This document shows positions 1-10,500 of a stretch of 37,059 nt of DNA, piece by piece. Made by a program: the position numbers and the translations under genes. Origin of the DNA: Desulfotignum sp. (GTDB taxonomy: Bacteria > Desulfobacterota > Desulfobacteria > Desulfobacterales > Desulfobacteraceae); contig JAABSO010000005.1 in NCBI GenBank assembly GCA_011390335.1, forward strand, positions 148,052 to 185,110, in the 5' to 3' direction. Position 1 is the first letter of the stretch. Every line of letters starts with the position of its first letter. The notes beneath the pieces were generated by a model. The model was not told the DNA's origin. It made no database searches and saw only the letters and a list, made by a program, of their open reading frames with translations.

Positions 1-1
1 T

Positions 2-751
2 GTACTGGTTCTATCTGCATGTTTTATGATGGCAGCTACTGCCCATGCCCGGGCTTTTCTTACTGGAAATGGAAATCCTTCTTCTTTCACAAACTTTGAT
101 CTTTTAGACGAAAATGATTCTGTGATTGACACGGTTGAATTGGTTGATAGAACCGACACTAGCGGTATTAATGAAACATGGAACGGCAGCAATGGTGGAT
201 GGGATGATATTTCAGGTGATCCTAATTTCACAGGTTATTACTTAGGAACATTCAAAGGTAATGATCAAGTTAATGAAATTGATGACAATATTCTTTTGAA
301 ATTGATTCATCATTTTCTGGAAGATGATAACATTAGTTTTCTGGGATATGCAAAACATGATTTAGATGATAATCCAGAGTTTGAAAATAAAGATTTGGCA
401 TATGACCTAAAAGTAACATCTGGTAATGGAACTTCAGGCACATGGAGTGTTGTGAATACTTCAGATAATAATGCAGATACAACCATCAATTTTTACAGTG
501 TCAAAGGTGCAAAGGAATTCGCCTTATATTATGTTGAACCGGAACAAAGTAACGGAAATTGGACAACGGCGCATCTTTTAACTAATAATGATGGTAATAT
601 TCCAGCGATCTCCCATTTTTCAGTAGTAAAAACATTTGACTCCCCCCCTACCAACACAGACCCAGTTCCCGAACCTGCCACCATGCTGCTGTTCGGATTC
701 AGCCTGATGGGACTGGCCGGCATGGCCAGACGGCGGAACAGCAAATTTTAG
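2..751 (+). CDS. PEP-CTERM sorting domain protein (5' end outside window)
   Basis: Exported protein carrying a C-terminal PEP-CTERM sorting signal. The reading frame is open to the window edge, and the first residues (VLVLSACFMMAATAHA) are the hydrophobic core and cleavage region of a signal peptide. The true start therefore lies upstream, and the internal ATG at 26 is not the start. Cleavage is likely after the AHA motif. The C-terminus has the tripartite signal: a PEP motif (VPEPAT), a hydrophobic helix (LLFGFSLMGLAG) and an Arg-rich tail (MARRRNSKF). In this family an exosortase removes the tail and the protein reaches the outer surface; no exosortase gene is in the window. The mature part is rich in Asn, Asp, Gly and Thr, and I recognise no domain in it. 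The gene is visibly more AT-rich than its neighbours. It converges on the TPR lipoprotein gene, with stop codons overlapping. Confidence 0.85.
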   Translation, partial: VLVLSACFMMAATAHARAFLTGNGNPSSFTNFDLLDENDSVIDTVELVDRTDTSGINETWNGSNGGWDDISGDPNFTGYYLGTFKGNDQVNEIDDNILLKLIHHFLEDDNISFLGYAKHDLDDNPEFENKDLAYDLKVTSGNGTSGTWSVVNTSDNNADTTINFYSVKGAKEFALYYVEPEQSNGNWTTAHLLTNNDGNIPAISHFSVVKTFDSPPTNTDPVPEPATMLLFGFSLMGLAGMARRRNSKF

Positions 752-3087
752 TTTAATATTTTTCTGGCGGTATCAGCGCCTTTAAAAGACTCATTCAATG
801 ACAGGGCCCGGCTCAGAAATGACCGGGCCTTTTCATATTCCTGGAGCTGGTACAGGGTCATGCCGTAGTGAAAGTTGGCCAGGGCGTTGTCCGGATAGAT
901 GTTCAGGCTTTCTTCCAGTTCAGACCGGGCGCTCATGTAATTGCCTTTCTGGTAGTGAACCCAGCCCAGGGTATCCAGCACCTGGGGGTTTTTGGGCATT
1001 TTTTCCCTGGCCATGACAGCCAGGCGGAAGGCTTCTTCCAGGTGTTCCGGCTGCTCCGACAAGATAAAAGCCAGGTTATTGGCAGCATTGGCATGGCCCG
1101 GACTGATATCCAGTACTTTCCTGTAATAGGTTTCAGCCAGGTCATACCTGCCAGCTGCATCGTGGATGAAGCTGATTGCCAGCAGGGCCTGCTCATGCTT
1201 CGGCTCCAGCTGTTCTACTGCCTGGTAATGGGTCAAGGCCCGGATGATATCACCCGTACGGTGGTAAATCCCGGCCACATTCAAGCGGGGAGATATGTAA
1301 TCCGCATTTTTTTCAATGGCTGCTTCAAAATGTTTCAAAGCGTTCCGAATATCGCCTTTGGACAGATAAATCTCTCCCTTGAGGTTTTCAAAAAATGCAT
1401 CTGTCCCCTTTTCTGATTTTTTCTGCAGCAGATCCACCATATCCAGGGCCTGATCAAATTTTTTATTTTCCACATAGATATCTGCCATCATCCTTACCAG
1501 GCCCAGATTTTCCGGGGCCTTTTCGTGGGCGGTGCGCAGCAGAGCAAGGGCCTGGTCCTGTTTTCCCATGGCCCGGGTCAAGGCCCCCAGCCGGACATAG
1601 GTGGGGATATGGTCCGGTCTTTGTGCCATCATTTTCTGCAACAGTTCTTCGGCTGCGGAAAAATCTTTTTCTAAGATATAAACGGCAGCCTGAAGGGTCA
1701 GCAGCCGCATGTCCGGTTTCCGGAGTTTCAGTACCTGAGCCAGCTGCTCTTTTGCGTTTTTCACATCCTGTTCCAGCAGGTAGATTTCAATGAGCCTAAT
1801 CCGGGCATCTATGAGGGTCGGGTCAATGGCAACCGCCACCTGAAGGCTGGCCTTGACCTGGTCTTTTTCAAATGCCGTGGGATCATCCAGCAGGCCGGCG
1901 GCAGCCCGGAAAATTTTCTGGTTGGCCCGGTCTGTGGCCCCGCCCTGCTGTATGCACAGGGCCCGGTAATAATAGGCCCTGGCATGGGACCGGTCAAAAT
2001 AGATGGCGGTTTCAAAAAGATCCAGTGCCCGCTGGAAATTCTTCTTTGCCACCAGGACCCGGCCCTTTTCGAACAGGGCTGCCACAAATGTATCATCCTG
2101 TCTCAACACGGTGTCAAGAACCTTTTCCGCTTCCTGGATCATGCCGAAGTGCCGGTATATGCGGCCCATTTCCGTGAGCACTGTTTTGGTTTCTTTTTCA
2201 AGTGCACGGGCTTTTTCCATGGTTTTCAGGGCCTGGTCCTTTTGATTGCGCCGGGTGTAGAATCCTGCCAGATTCAAGTGAGTAAACACATTATCCGGTG
2301 CCGCATCCACCGCATCCTGAAAACCTGCTTCTGCTGCATCATACCGGCCCTGGGATTCCATAAAACGGGCCAGATTGGTCAATTTCAGGAATTTTTTACC
2401 CGGTGTTTCTGCAATGGATGTCAGCAGATGTTCCGCTTCCAGGGGACGTCCGGTCGACACATACAGGTCAGCCAGCGCCAAACAGGCTTCCTGGTGGGAC
2501 GGGTCAATGGCGATGATATTCTGCAGAGAAATTTCAGCATTCTGGTTATCCCCGGCCTGGATATGGATCCTGGCCAGCCTGATGTGGGTATCAATATTTT
2601 CCGGATCAATGGCTGCCGCCTTTTTCAGGGTATCGATGGCAGCGGCCAGATCCCGTTCCCTGATCTGGATATCAGCCAGAATATGATGGGCCGGGACATA
2701 CTGGGGATCAAGGGCAAAAACCTGGTTCACATAGCTTCTGGCTTCCAGAAGCTGGCCATTGGCCAGATGGATCTGGGCAAGGCGCCGCAGGGGAAGAATG
2801 TTTTCAGGATTTTCGCCTGCGGCCAGATGGTAGTAGCGCATGGCAGTCTCAAACTGATTGACAACCGTGTAGACCTCTGCCAGTTCAAACAGGGCAACCT
2901 CATTATTGGGCTCTACCTGGATGGCATTGCGGTATGCAATGATTGCCTCCTGGGGCTTGTCCTGGGCCATCATGTCTCTGGCAGTTTCAATGAACTGGGC
3001 GCTTTGTGTTTTGTCACCGGCCGGACACCCGAGGATAAAAAGGCAGGCGGTCAATACCAGTACTGTTTTGACGATGGTGCTGATCAT
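748..3087 (-). CDS. prsT: PrsT-like TPR-repeat lipoprotein of the PEP-CTERM system
   Basis: A 779-residue lipoprotein made almost wholly of tetratricopeptide repeats. Residues 1-21 are a lipoprotein signal peptide ending in the lipobox LFILGC, so Cys21 should be lipid-modified. From about residue 30 to the end, helical pairs with the TPR pattern (A at 8, G at 15, A at 20, P at 32) repeat more than 15 times. Long TPR lipoproteins of this form (PrsT) are known from PEP-CTERM/exosortase gene sets. Here the gene lies tail-to-tail with a PEP-CTERM protein gene, which supports the assignment. A Shine-Dalgarno-like GAGGGG precedes the ATG. Its exact role is unknown; it may be a scaffold for export or assembly of surface polymer. 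It could also be a generic TPR lipoprotein, as no other system genes are visible. Confidence 0.75.
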   Translation of the reverse strand: MISTIVKTVLVLTACLFILGCPAGDKTQSAQFIETARDMMAQDKPQEAIIAYRNAIQVEPNNEVALFELAEVYTVVNQFETAMRYYHLAAGENPENILPLRRLAQIHLANGQLLEARSYVNQVFALDPQYVPAHHILADIQIRERDLAAAIDTLKKAAAIDPENIDTHIRLARIHIQAGDNQNAEISLQNIIAIDPSHQEACLALADLYVSTGRPLEAEHLLTSIAETPGKKFLKLTNLARFMESQGRYDAAEAGFQDAVDAAPDNVFTHLNLAGFYTRRNQKDQALKTMEKARALEKETKTVLTEMGRIYRHFGMIQEAEKVLDTVLRQDDTFVAALFEKGRVLVAKKNFQRALDLFETAIYFDRSHARAYYYRALCIQQGGATDRANQKIFRAAAGLLDDPTAFEKDQVKASLQVAVAIDPTLIDARIRLIEIYLLEQDVKNAKEQLAQVLKLRKPDMRLLTLQAAVYILEKDFSAAEELLQKMMAQRPDHIPTYVRLGALTRAMGKQDQALALLRTAHEKAPENLGLVRMMADIYVENKKFDQALDMVDLLQKKSEKGTDAFFENLKGEIYLSKGDIRNALKHFEAAIEKNADYISPRLNVAGIYHRTGDIIRALTHYQAVEQLEPKHEQALLAISFIHDAAGRYDLAETYYRKVLDISPGHANAANNLAFILSEQPEHLEEAFRLAVMAREKMPKNPQVLDTLGWVHYQKGNYMSARSELEESLNIYPDNALANFHYGMTLYQLQEYEKARSFLSRALSLNESFKGADTARKILN

Positions 3088-3241
3088 AAAATTTTCCCCT
3101 CACACATTTGTTCTGACAAAGGAATAAAAATTACCGTATTGTTGCCATAAGGTCAAGCTTTGGGAACGGATTCTGCAGGAAAACGCGTGCTGAAAAAGCA
3201 TGTTGCAATAATTTTGCTCAGGGAATATGGAACTGTCCGGG

Positions 3242-3412
3242 TTGCATGCCGCCCCTGCTGGTATCCTGTGCCCGGCCCGAGATCGTCGGGGGCTTTTACC
3301 TGTTGAACCAGTGTTCTCAATGCATACTCGGGCGAAAAAATGTGGACATCTGCTTTTTATTACCCAGCCCCCTTGGGATCTGACGGTCCGGGCACAGGAC
3401 ACCAGCAAGGGC
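3242..3412. repeat. R1 repeat pair in inverted orientation
   Basis: Two diverged copies of a repeat face each other. The minus-oriented copy is at about 3242-3300 and the plus-oriented copy at about 3355-3412. The best-conserved part is CCGGGCACAGGACACCAGC at about 3389-3407, with its near-complement at about 3256-3276. The plus copy shares the core ATCTGACGGTCC with two better copies at 29154-29257 and 31457-31558. No gene is supported here; open frames through it look fortuitous. Confidence 0.7.
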
Positions 3413-3514
3413 TAACTCCGGGCACTCCATTTCGCACTCTCCCGATTGGATGTTGGGGCCAGAGATTTGCAGAGGCACCGTTTTTTCGGCATTTCAGTTT
3501 GGCACCATTGACTA

Positions 3515-3704
3515 GTGGCGGGCGGTCCTTGTTGTCTGCACCGTATTTTGCAGCCAGTTGCTACAGGGAGTTGGCATGCCCTGCGGTAAAAACGGCAAAC
3601 TGTCTGAGGACATACCTGCCCGGAGTTTTTGCCGTTCAGCAGGGCATGCCTTACTCCCTGTCAAACGGTGCAAACCAGGTGCCGGCAACAAGGACCGACT
3701 GCCA
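3515..3704. repeat. R2 repeat: large imperfect inverted repeat
   Basis: Two copies of an ~85 bp sequence lie head-to-head: 3515-3602 (plus) and 3624-3704 (minus), with about 21 nt between them. The inner arms are nearly complementary around GGCATGCCCTGC and a run of AAAAACGGCAAAC. The outer arms share CGGTCCTTGTTG and GCACCGT. A third copy is at 7383-7464. With the R1 pair this fills the 655-base stretch 3088-3742, where I see no gene. The whole could fold into a long hairpin as DNA or RNA. The element family is unknown to me. Confidence 0.7.
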
Positions 3705-3742
3705 CGGGTCCATGGGGGTTCACAGGTTCCCAAATTCAGAAC

Positions 3743-4942
3743 TCAAAGCACACAAATGGCATCCGGAAACTTTGTCAACCGCTCCAGCCCGGCGTCCGTC
3801 ACCACCCAGGTGTTTTCAATGCCCACCACCCCTTTACCCGGCCACACCACCTTGGGCTCCAGGGCCAGGGTCATGCCAGCCTCCAAAACCATGGCCTGGC
3901 CTTTGGCAATAAAGGGAAATTCATCCAGCTCAATGCCAAGACCATGGGCGGTAAAACGAATCTTCGGTTCTGATGCTCCCATGAAATAATCACCGTACCC
4001 CAGATCTTCCGCCATCCGCACCATGGTCTCATACAGATCTCCGGCCACAGCCCCCGGCACGGCCGCCCTGCGCACCGCTTCCTGGATGCTCAGCATGGCT
4101 TCATGGGCTTTTTCCAGTTCATCCGGCACCGGCCCCAGAGAAAAAATCCGGGTATGGTCTGCCAGATACCCGTCCAGGGCAAACACATAATCCACCAGCA
4201 CCGGTTCATTGGGCCGGATGGTGCCGCGGCCCGGACCCTGGCCGATACTGGGATTGAGTCCGGCCCCTGCGGTGGGGGAGGCAAACGCCCCGGGCACGGC
4301 AGCAGAGCCGCCGCACATGATATGGCCATAAAACAGGTAGTTGTCCCACAGCCGCATGCGGATCAGTCCCTGGTGTCCCAATTTTCTGGCATGGGCCTCC
4401 AGGAGCCCGGCCAGCTCGATTTCCGGCATGCCCGCCCGGATAAGCACCTTTACCTGTTCCGCCACCTGGTCAGCCATGGCAGCAGCCTGTTTCATGCACT
4501 GAATTTCATAGGCTGATTTCACCGCCCGCTGCTGCCGGATCACACCCGACACATCCATGATCCGAGAGGTTTTAAAAATCTCTTTGAACAGGAAATACTG
4601 ATTGGCCGGCAGCACATCCAGTTCCATTCCCAGGGTTCTGGGCAGCACAAGATTTCGCTCCGCAAGAATGCCTGGGATCTTTTTCGGGCTCAACACAGGT
4701 ATCACTTGTGAAAAATGTGTTTCCGCCCTGGCCCTGTCGACATCCTTGAACACCATGAACACGGCATCCCCGTCAGCCGGCACATACAGCCACCCGGTCT
4801 GGGTGGTGCCGGTGTAATAAAACAGGTCTGCCTTCTGGATAATCACGGCCCCGCCCATATCAGCGGCCTGCAGCAACTTTTGCAGCCGGCTTATACGCCC
4901 GTCGATTTCCGTGCCTGGAACAATTGGGTTACTTATAGTCAT
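3743..4942 (-). CDS. M24-family metallopeptidase (Xaa-Pro peptidase-like)
   Basis: A 399-residue pita-bread-fold protein of the Xaa-Pro aminopeptidase/prolidase family, probably cytoplasmic. An N-terminal creatinase-like domain covers about residues 10-145 and the catalytic domain about 155-395. Five metal ligands can be read: two Asp in the stretch VDYVFALDGYLAD, His in HGLGIELDE, Glu in LALEPK and Glu in GIENTW. The usual second active-site His before DExP is Asp here (ELDEFP), so peptidase specificity is uncertain. The start chosen is the ATG at 4942, which overlaps the end of the dehydrogenase gene by 14 bases and suggests translational coupling; longer in-frame extensions would lie inside that gene. 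Why a peptidase is coupled to a beta-oxidation gene is unclear. It may be a broad dipeptidase or a non-peptidase member of the fold. Confidence 0.85.
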   Translation of the reverse strand: MTISNPIVPGTEIDGRISRLQKLLQAADMGGAVIIQKADLFYYTGTTQTGWLYVPADGDAVFMVFKDVDRARAETHFSQVIPVLSPKKIPGILAERNLVLPRTLGMELDVLPANQYFLFKEIFKTSRIMDVSGVIRQQRAVKSAYEIQCMKQAAAMADQVAEQVKVLIRAGMPEIELAGLLEAHARKLGHQGLIRMRLWDNYLFYGHIMCGGSAAVPGAFASPTAGAGLNPSIGQGPGRGTIRPNEPVLVDYVFALDGYLADHTRIFSLGPVPDELEKAHEAMLSIQEAVRRAAVPGAVAGDLYETMVRMAEDLGYGDYFMGASEPKIRFTAHGLGIELDEFPFIAKGQAMVLEAGMTLALEPKVVWPGKGVVGIENTWVVTDAGLERLTKFPDAICVL

Positions 4943-5780
4943 AAAACCCTTTGCCGGTCTTGCGGCCCAGCCAGCCCACTTCCACATATTTGCGCAGCAG
5001 CGGACAGGGCCGGTACTTGGAATCCTTGAACCCGTCATACAGGGTTTCCATGATGGCCAGGCAGGTGTCCAGCCCGATAAGATCGGCCAGGGCGAGCGGC
5101 CCCATGGGATGGTTCATCCCTAAGCGCATCACCGTGTCAATGTCCTCGGCCTTTCCCACACTCTGGTACAGGCAGAACACCGCTTCATTGATCATGGGCA
5201 TGAGAATGCGGTTGGCGATGAACCCGGGATAATCATTAGCCTCAGCCGGGGTTTTCCCAAATTTTTCCGACAGCTTCCAGGTAATATCAAAAGTTTCCTC
5301 AGAGGTGGCAATGCCCCGTATCACCTCCACCAGCTTCATCACCGGCACCGGATTCATGAAATGCATGCCGATGATCTTGTCCGGACGGGAAGTCTGGGCG
5401 GCAATACGTCCGATGGGAATGGAAGAGGTGTTGGTGGACAAAATCACAGAAGGCGGACAGATCTTGTTCAGATCCTGGAAAATCTTGAATTTCAGATCTT
5501 CACGCTCCACTGCCGCTTCCACCACAAAATCAGCCTTTGCCATGTCATTAAGATCCGTGGTGGTGGTGATGCGGTCCAGGATGGCGGTTTTATCCGCTTG
5601 CCCAATTTTTTCCTTGGACACCATGCGGTCCAGGTTTTTGGTGATGCTTGCCATACCTTTGTCACAGAAATCCTGCTTTATATCACTCATGATCACGGAC
5701 AGACCGGCGGCAGCCGCCACCTGTGCAATGCCGTTGCCCATCTGACCAGCGCCGATGACACCGAATGTTTTTATATCCAT
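4929..5780 (-). CDS. hbd: 3-hydroxybutyryl-CoA dehydrogenase
   Basis: Oxidises 3-hydroxybutyryl-CoA to acetoacetyl-CoA with NAD(P), in the cytoplasm. The 283 residues match the normal family length. The N-terminus has the Rossmann signature GVIGAGQMGNGIAQ (about residues 6-19). Further family signatures are NTSSIPIG and the HFMNPVPVMKLVEVI stretch that holds the catalytic His. The C-terminal helical domain has DYPGFIANRILMPM and the ending GRKTGKGFYDY. The start at 5780 is chosen because the Rossmann fold begins there and a purine-rich AAGGAT lies upstream; an in-frame extension to 5894 would run into a palindrome. It lies downstream of the thiolase and mutase genes on the same strand, fitting oxidation of butyryl-CoA units to acetyl-CoA. 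Its product is the substrate of the neighbouring thiolase. Confidence 0.93.
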   Translation of the reverse strand: MDIKTFGVIGAGQMGNGIAQVAAAAGLSVIMSDIKQDFCDKGMASITKNLDRMVSKEKIGQADKTAILDRITTTTDLNDMAKADFVVEAAVEREDLKFKIFQDLNKICPPSVILSTNTSSIPIGRIAAQTSRPDKIIGMHFMNPVPVMKLVEVIRGIATSEETFDITWKLSEKFGKTPAEANDYPGFIANRILMPMINEAVFCLYQSVGKAEDIDTVMRLGMNHPMGPLALADLIGLDTCLAIMETLYDGFKDSKYRPCPLLRKYVEVGWLGRKTGKGFYDYK

Positions 5781-5889
5781 TTTTTGTATCCTTTTTTTGT
5801 CTGTTAAATAAAAAGTACCGTATGTGGATTCTGTCTTGCCATGTTTCGTTGTGCCCACCGGAGCCAGAATGTCCACACTAGGGAGCCTC

Positions 5890-5954
5890 GGCACGGCTCT
5901 GCAGCCGGACTGTCAGAGCCCACAAGGATCTCAGGCCGGATGCAGGGCCGTGCC
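5890..5954. repeat. Inverted repeat with 19-bp arms between hbd and thiolase genes
   Basis: GGCACGGCTCTGCAGCCGG (5890-5908) pairs with 5936-5954 with two mismatches, across a 27-base loop. There is no T-run at either end, so it is not a typical intrinsic terminator. It lies in the 252-base gap 5781-6032. It could be an RNA processing or stabilising hairpin in the thiolase-hbd transcript, or a repetitive extragenic palindrome. Confidence 0.75.
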
Positions 5955-6032
5955 GGGGCGGACAGCGATCCTGCCCCCTTTCATCAGCCCACGAACCCGG
6001 AATTCTGACCTGTAAGATCCTGCCGGCAGGTA

Positions 6033-7208
<1,176 letters not shown>

Positions 7209-7382
7209 GGTCTGTCTCCTTATGCTTATCTATAATTATTCGCTATATTACAGCTGCAATGTATCAGCTGATCTGATTGATTGCAAGCGTTTATCCAGTC
7301 CGGGTATCCGCAGCAAATCCGCTATGATGAGCCCAGCGTGATGATCCCGGGCGCTGTTGCTTGAACCGGTTACCGGATACCC

Positions 7383-7464
7383 GTGGCGGGCGGTTGCTGT
7401 TGGCCTCACCCGTTCGCCCCGTTTAACAGGGTATACGGCATGGGCTGCTGAACGGCAAAAACTG
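7383..7464 (+). repeat. R2 repeat, single copy
   Basis: A third copy of the repeat at 3515-3704, matching its minus-strand half best: GTGGC.G.CGGT, then CACC/CCCGTT, then AACAGGG followed by GCTGAACGGCAAAAACT. It fills the middle of the 308-base gap between the thiolase and icmF genes (7209-7516). The rest of that gap shows no gene; an A-rich stretch precedes the icmF stop. Confidence 0.65.
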
Positions 7465-7516
7465 CCTTTTTCAATTTTTTCAAAAAAAGAAAGAAAGTTA
7501 GCTTCCGACTCCTCGG

Positions 7517-10500
7517 TTACATGTTCCTGCGGTATTTGCCGCCTACCTCATACAGGGCACCGGTGATGGTTCCCAGAGAGCAGACCTTCACTGTCTCCAT
7601 GAGCTGTGCAAACATGTTGCCCCCGTCCAGGGCTGTCTGCTGCAGTTTTTTTATAGCAGTTTCCTGTTCATCTCCATGGGCAGCCTTGAAATTTTCCAGG
7701 CGCTCCAGCTGTTCGTTTTTCTGGGCATCCGTTGACCGTGACAATTCCAGGTGGTTGGCCATTTCCGCATAATCCGCATCCGGGTCTTCAAAGGTGTTGA
7801 TACCCACAAGCGGCAGTTTGCCCGAATGTTTCTGATGCTCGTAATACATGGATTCTTCCTGGATTTTGCCCCGCTGGTACCCGGTTTCCATGGCCCCCAG
7901 CACCCCGCCTCGTTCGGTGATGCGTTCAAACTCCAGCAGCACAGCCTCTTCCACAAGATCGGTGAGTTCATCCACAATGAACGATCCCTGAAGGGGATTT
8001 TCATTTTTGGCCAGGCCCCATTCCCGGTTGATGATCAGCTGGATGGCCAGGGCCCGGCGCACCGATTCCGCAGACGGGGTGGTGATGGCTTCATCAAAGG
8101 CATTGGTGTGCAGGGAGTTGCAGTTGTCGTAAATGGCGCACAGCCCCTGGAGGGTGGTCCTGATATCATTGAACTGGATATCCTGGGAATGCAGGGACCG
8201 GCCCGAGGTCTGGATATGGTATTTGAGTTTCTGGGATTTGTCATTGCCCTTGTATTTATACCGCATGGCCACCGCCCAGATGCGGCGGGCCACCCGGCCG
8301 ATGACCGTGTATTCCGGATCCATGCCGTTGGAAAAGAAAAACGACAAAGATGGGGCAAAAGAATCGATATCCATGCCCCGGGACAGGTAGTATTCCACAT
8401 AGGTGAACCCGTTGGCCAGGGTCAGTGCCAGCTGGGTGATAGGATTGGCACCGGCCTCGGCAATGTGATACCCGGAAATGGAGACCGAGTAAAAATTTTT
8501 CACTTGGTGGTCGATAAAATACTGCTGGATATCCCCCATCATTTTCAAGGCGAATTCTATGGAAAAAATGCAGGTGTTCTGCCCCTGGTCTTCTTTGAGA
8601 ATATCTGCCTGCACCGTTCCCCGCACGGTGGACAAAGCAAAGGCTTTGATTTCTTCTGCTTCCTGTTTAGTGGGTTTTCTGTTGTTCTCTGCTTCAAATT
8701 TTTCCATCTGCTGGTCAATGGCCGTGTTCATGAACATGGCCAGCATCATGGGGGCCGGGCCGTTGATGGTCATGGACACAGAGGTGTTGGCAGAACACAG
8801 GTCAAACCCGTGGTACAGCAGCTTCACATCATCCAGGGTGCAGATGCTCACACCGGAGGTGCCGATCTTGCCGTAGATGTCCGGCCGGCGGTCCGGATCA
8901 AACCCGTACAGGGTAACCGAGTCAAAGGCGGTGGACAGGCGTTTGGCAGGATATGATGCAGACAAAAGCTTGAACCGGCGGTTGGTATCAGCCGGCCCCC
9001 CTTCTCCTGCAAACATCCGGGTGGGGTCTTCATCAGCCCGTTTCAAAGGGAATACCCCGGCGGTATAGGGGAAACTGCCGGCAAAATTTTCTTTGCGCAT
9101 CCACTGGAACTGGTCTCCGGGATCGGAAAACCTGGGCCGTGCGATTTTGGGAATCTTTGAATGGGACAAGGATCTGGTATACAGGGGCACCCTGAACTCT
9201 TTGTCTCTGACCTGATAGACCAGTTCATCTTTTTCACAGGCGGCTGCACTTTTTGTATAATGGGAGATCAGATCCTGTGTGTCAGGATCTACCGCATCTG
9301 CGGCTGCAGTCACCGCTTTTTTCAGGCAGGTTAGCACCTGGTCCATGTCATTGGTCTGTGTGTCAAGCTGTTCCGCGGCAGCTGTCAGGTGCCAGTGCCG
9401 GCGCACGGCATCTGCCTGATTTTGGGTGTTCTGGTGGTATTCTCTGACGGTGTCGGCAATTTCAGCCAGGTACCGGGTGCGTTCTCCCGGGATAATAATG
9501 GTCTTGGATGAGGATTCCTTTACGTCGGTTCCGGGAATGGACGAGATATACCGGATGCCTTTTCTCTGGTTGATGAGATCCAGCAGGGCATGGTAGAAAG
9601 CGGTGATGCCGTCATCATTGAATTTGGAGGCAATGGTGCCGTACACCGGCATCTCTTTCGGGTCTTTGTCCCAGGCCTTGCGGTTGCGCTGGACCTGTTT
9701 TCTCACATCCCGGATGGCATCTTCCGCCCCTTTTTTCTCATATTTGTTCACCACAACAATGTCTGCATAATCCAGCATATCGATTTTTTCCAACTGGGAC
9801 GGGGCCCCGAATTCCGCGGTCATCACATAGATGGACATGTCCACAAGATCCACCACCCGGGAATCCCCCTGTCCGATACCCGCGGTTTCCAGCAGAACCA
9901 TATCAAACCCGGCCGCCTTGACAACCGAAAGAACATGGGGCAGGGCCTCGGGCAGCTCTGCCTGGGACATCCTGGTGGCCAGAGAGCGCATGTAAACCCT
10001 GTCCGTGTCAATGGCATTCATGCGGATACGGTCTCCCAGAAGAGCGCCCCCGGTTTTGCGCCGGGAGGGATCACAGGAGATGACCGCAATGTTCACATCT
10101 GTCAGATCCCGCAGCATACGGATGATCAGCTCATCGGTCAAAGAGGACTTGCCTGCCCCGCCGGTACCGGTGAGGCCGATAACCGGAACATTCCCGGCAT
10201 CTGCCAAAGGAAGCACCTGTGCCATGATTTTTTCCAGCTGATCAGGATGTTGGGCGCAGGCCTCCTGCACGGCTGATATGCACTGGGCAATACCCAGTTT
10301 ATTGTCCACAGTGAGCCGGTCACAGGGCAGGCCATCATAATCCACGCACGGGGTGTCCATGGCACGCATCATGTCGTTGATCATGCCCTGGAGTCCCATT
10401 TTTGCACCGTCTTCAGGTGAATAGATCCGGGTGATCCCGTAGGCGTGCAGTTCAGTCATTTCCGCTGGAATGATCACACCGCCGCCGCCGCCGAAAATTT

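Noticed and set aside
1984..3150. Long plus-strand open frame (388 codons) opposite the TPR lipoprotein
   Set aside because: It mirrors the coding strand, is rich in Cys/His/Phe/Gly with no family resemblance, and has no ribosome site. Similar mirror frames opposite thiolase, icmF and mnmG were dropped for the same reasons.
3340..3912. Open frames of 114-190 codons across the repeat region
   Set aside because: They cross the R1/R2 palindromes and enter the antisense of the M24 gene; no protein family signal.
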